DNA of 64,000 nt from Pseudomonas grandcourensis (GTDB lineage Bacteria > Pseudomonadota > Gammaproteobacteria > Pseudomonadales > Pseudomonadaceae). The translations under genes were made by a program, and so were the position numbers. Shown in pieces: positions 63,918 through 64,000 of the stretch. The number at the start of each line of letters is the position of its first letter. Within the stretch, counting starts at the first letter, position 1. The notes under the pieces are model-generated. The model searched no databases. It worked only from the letters and a program-made list of their open reading frames with translations, and was not told where the DNA came from. The stretch is from positions 2,580,501-2,644,500 of the forward strand of contig NZ_CP150919.1 in the NCBI RefSeq assembly GCF_039909015.1. Direction: 5' to 3'.

Positions 63918-63933
63918 TTGAACGTCTGTTCAA
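63918..63933. promoter_or_regulatory. TetR operator candidate
   Basis: TTGAAC-GTCT-GTTCAA, a perfect inverted repeat with 4-bp centre, in the 117-bp divergent gap between the TetR gene and the gene starting at 63995. It matches TTGAAC-GAGT-GTTCAG at 57870. Likely autoregulation and control of the divergent gene. Confidence 0.6.
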
Positions 63934-63994
63934 TCACCAGCCACGGCAGCAGCGATACAACGTTTCTCAGCATTCATGACGGGAGGGAAAGCCA

Positions 63995-64000
63995 ATGCCG
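63995..64000 (+). CDS. Start of a gene cut by the window edge
   Basis: ATGCCG preceded by GGGAGGG at a good distance (about 8 bases). Only two codons are visible. It is divergent from the TetR gene and downstream of the shared operator, so it is probably co-regulated. Confidence 0.55.

Overview
The window looks like chromosomal DNA of a fluorescent Pseudomonas (P. fluorescens group). The evidence is high-GC coding, the typical Pseudomonas REP hairpins (core GTGGGAGCGAGC...GCTCGCTCCCAC) scattered between genes, and Pseudomonas-type gene sets: mexEF-oprN-like efflux, an ldcAB-like lysine decarboxylase operon, phuUVW-like haem uptake remnants, DUF2790 and DUF6124 proteins, and a PAAR-type T6SS effector. 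No rRNA, tRNA or CRISPR array was seen.

Layout. 1-2.6 kb: the start of a FAD oxidoreductase gene overlapping a 725-aa protein that I read as a LodB/LodA-like (quinoprotein oxidase) pair. 2.7-6.9 kb: an OmpR-type two-component system, two small secreted two-cysteine proteins and a DipZ-like thiol-disulfide membrane protein. 6.9-9.7 kb: GNAT, AraC regulator, DUF4242 protein, methyltransferase. 9.9-13.7 kb: DUF6124 gene with a hairpin-rich leader, then an orphan PAAR effector/immunity module followed by a decayed second copy. 13.7-21.2 kb: DUF488, phosphatidylcholine synthase, DUF533, lipoprotein, FadL-type porin plus arylsulfatase, HD protein. 21.4-25.1 kb: ldcAB-like operon. 25.3-27.4 kb: Ohr, PCu(A)C and SCO1 copper chaperones. 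27.7-30.6 kb: a haem uptake operon in which receptor, cytoplasmic carrier and binding protein appear lost, leaving a scar. 30.7-38.9 kb: metE, a tandem REP array, cstA-ybdD, katG. 38.9-41.6 kb: integrase scrap, patatin, TetR, truncated MexT-like LysR. 41.7-47.6 kb: mexEF-oprN-like RND pump. 47.6-51.7 kb: aldehyde dehydrogenase and cysteine hydrolase opposite an HxlR regulator, secreted cupin, YkvA. 51.8-54.6 kb: IS1182-family insertion with a 4-bp target duplication, and a methyltransferase. 54.6-57.8 kb: second Ohr, LysR with a divergent MFS exporter. 57.9-63.9 kb: an operon headed by an uninterrupted aminotransferase-ABC ATPase fusion, with binding protein, two permeases and an EamA exporter, closed by a convergent TetR gene.

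How parts connect. The last operon is the most unusual system. The TetR promoter region carries an inverted repeat TTGAAC-N4-GTTCAA, and a near-identical copy with the same spacing sits on the predicted -35 of the fusion gene 6 kb away, which suggests that TetR controls uptake and transamination of an unknown amino compound. A second possible regulon is marked by GTAT-N6-GTAT direct repeats upstream of the response regulator, the cupin and the second ohr gene. Genome decay is visible at four places: the effector/immunity copy, the phu scar, the integrase remnant and the truncated mexT-like gene. All functional calls come from reading the sequence; no database search was run.
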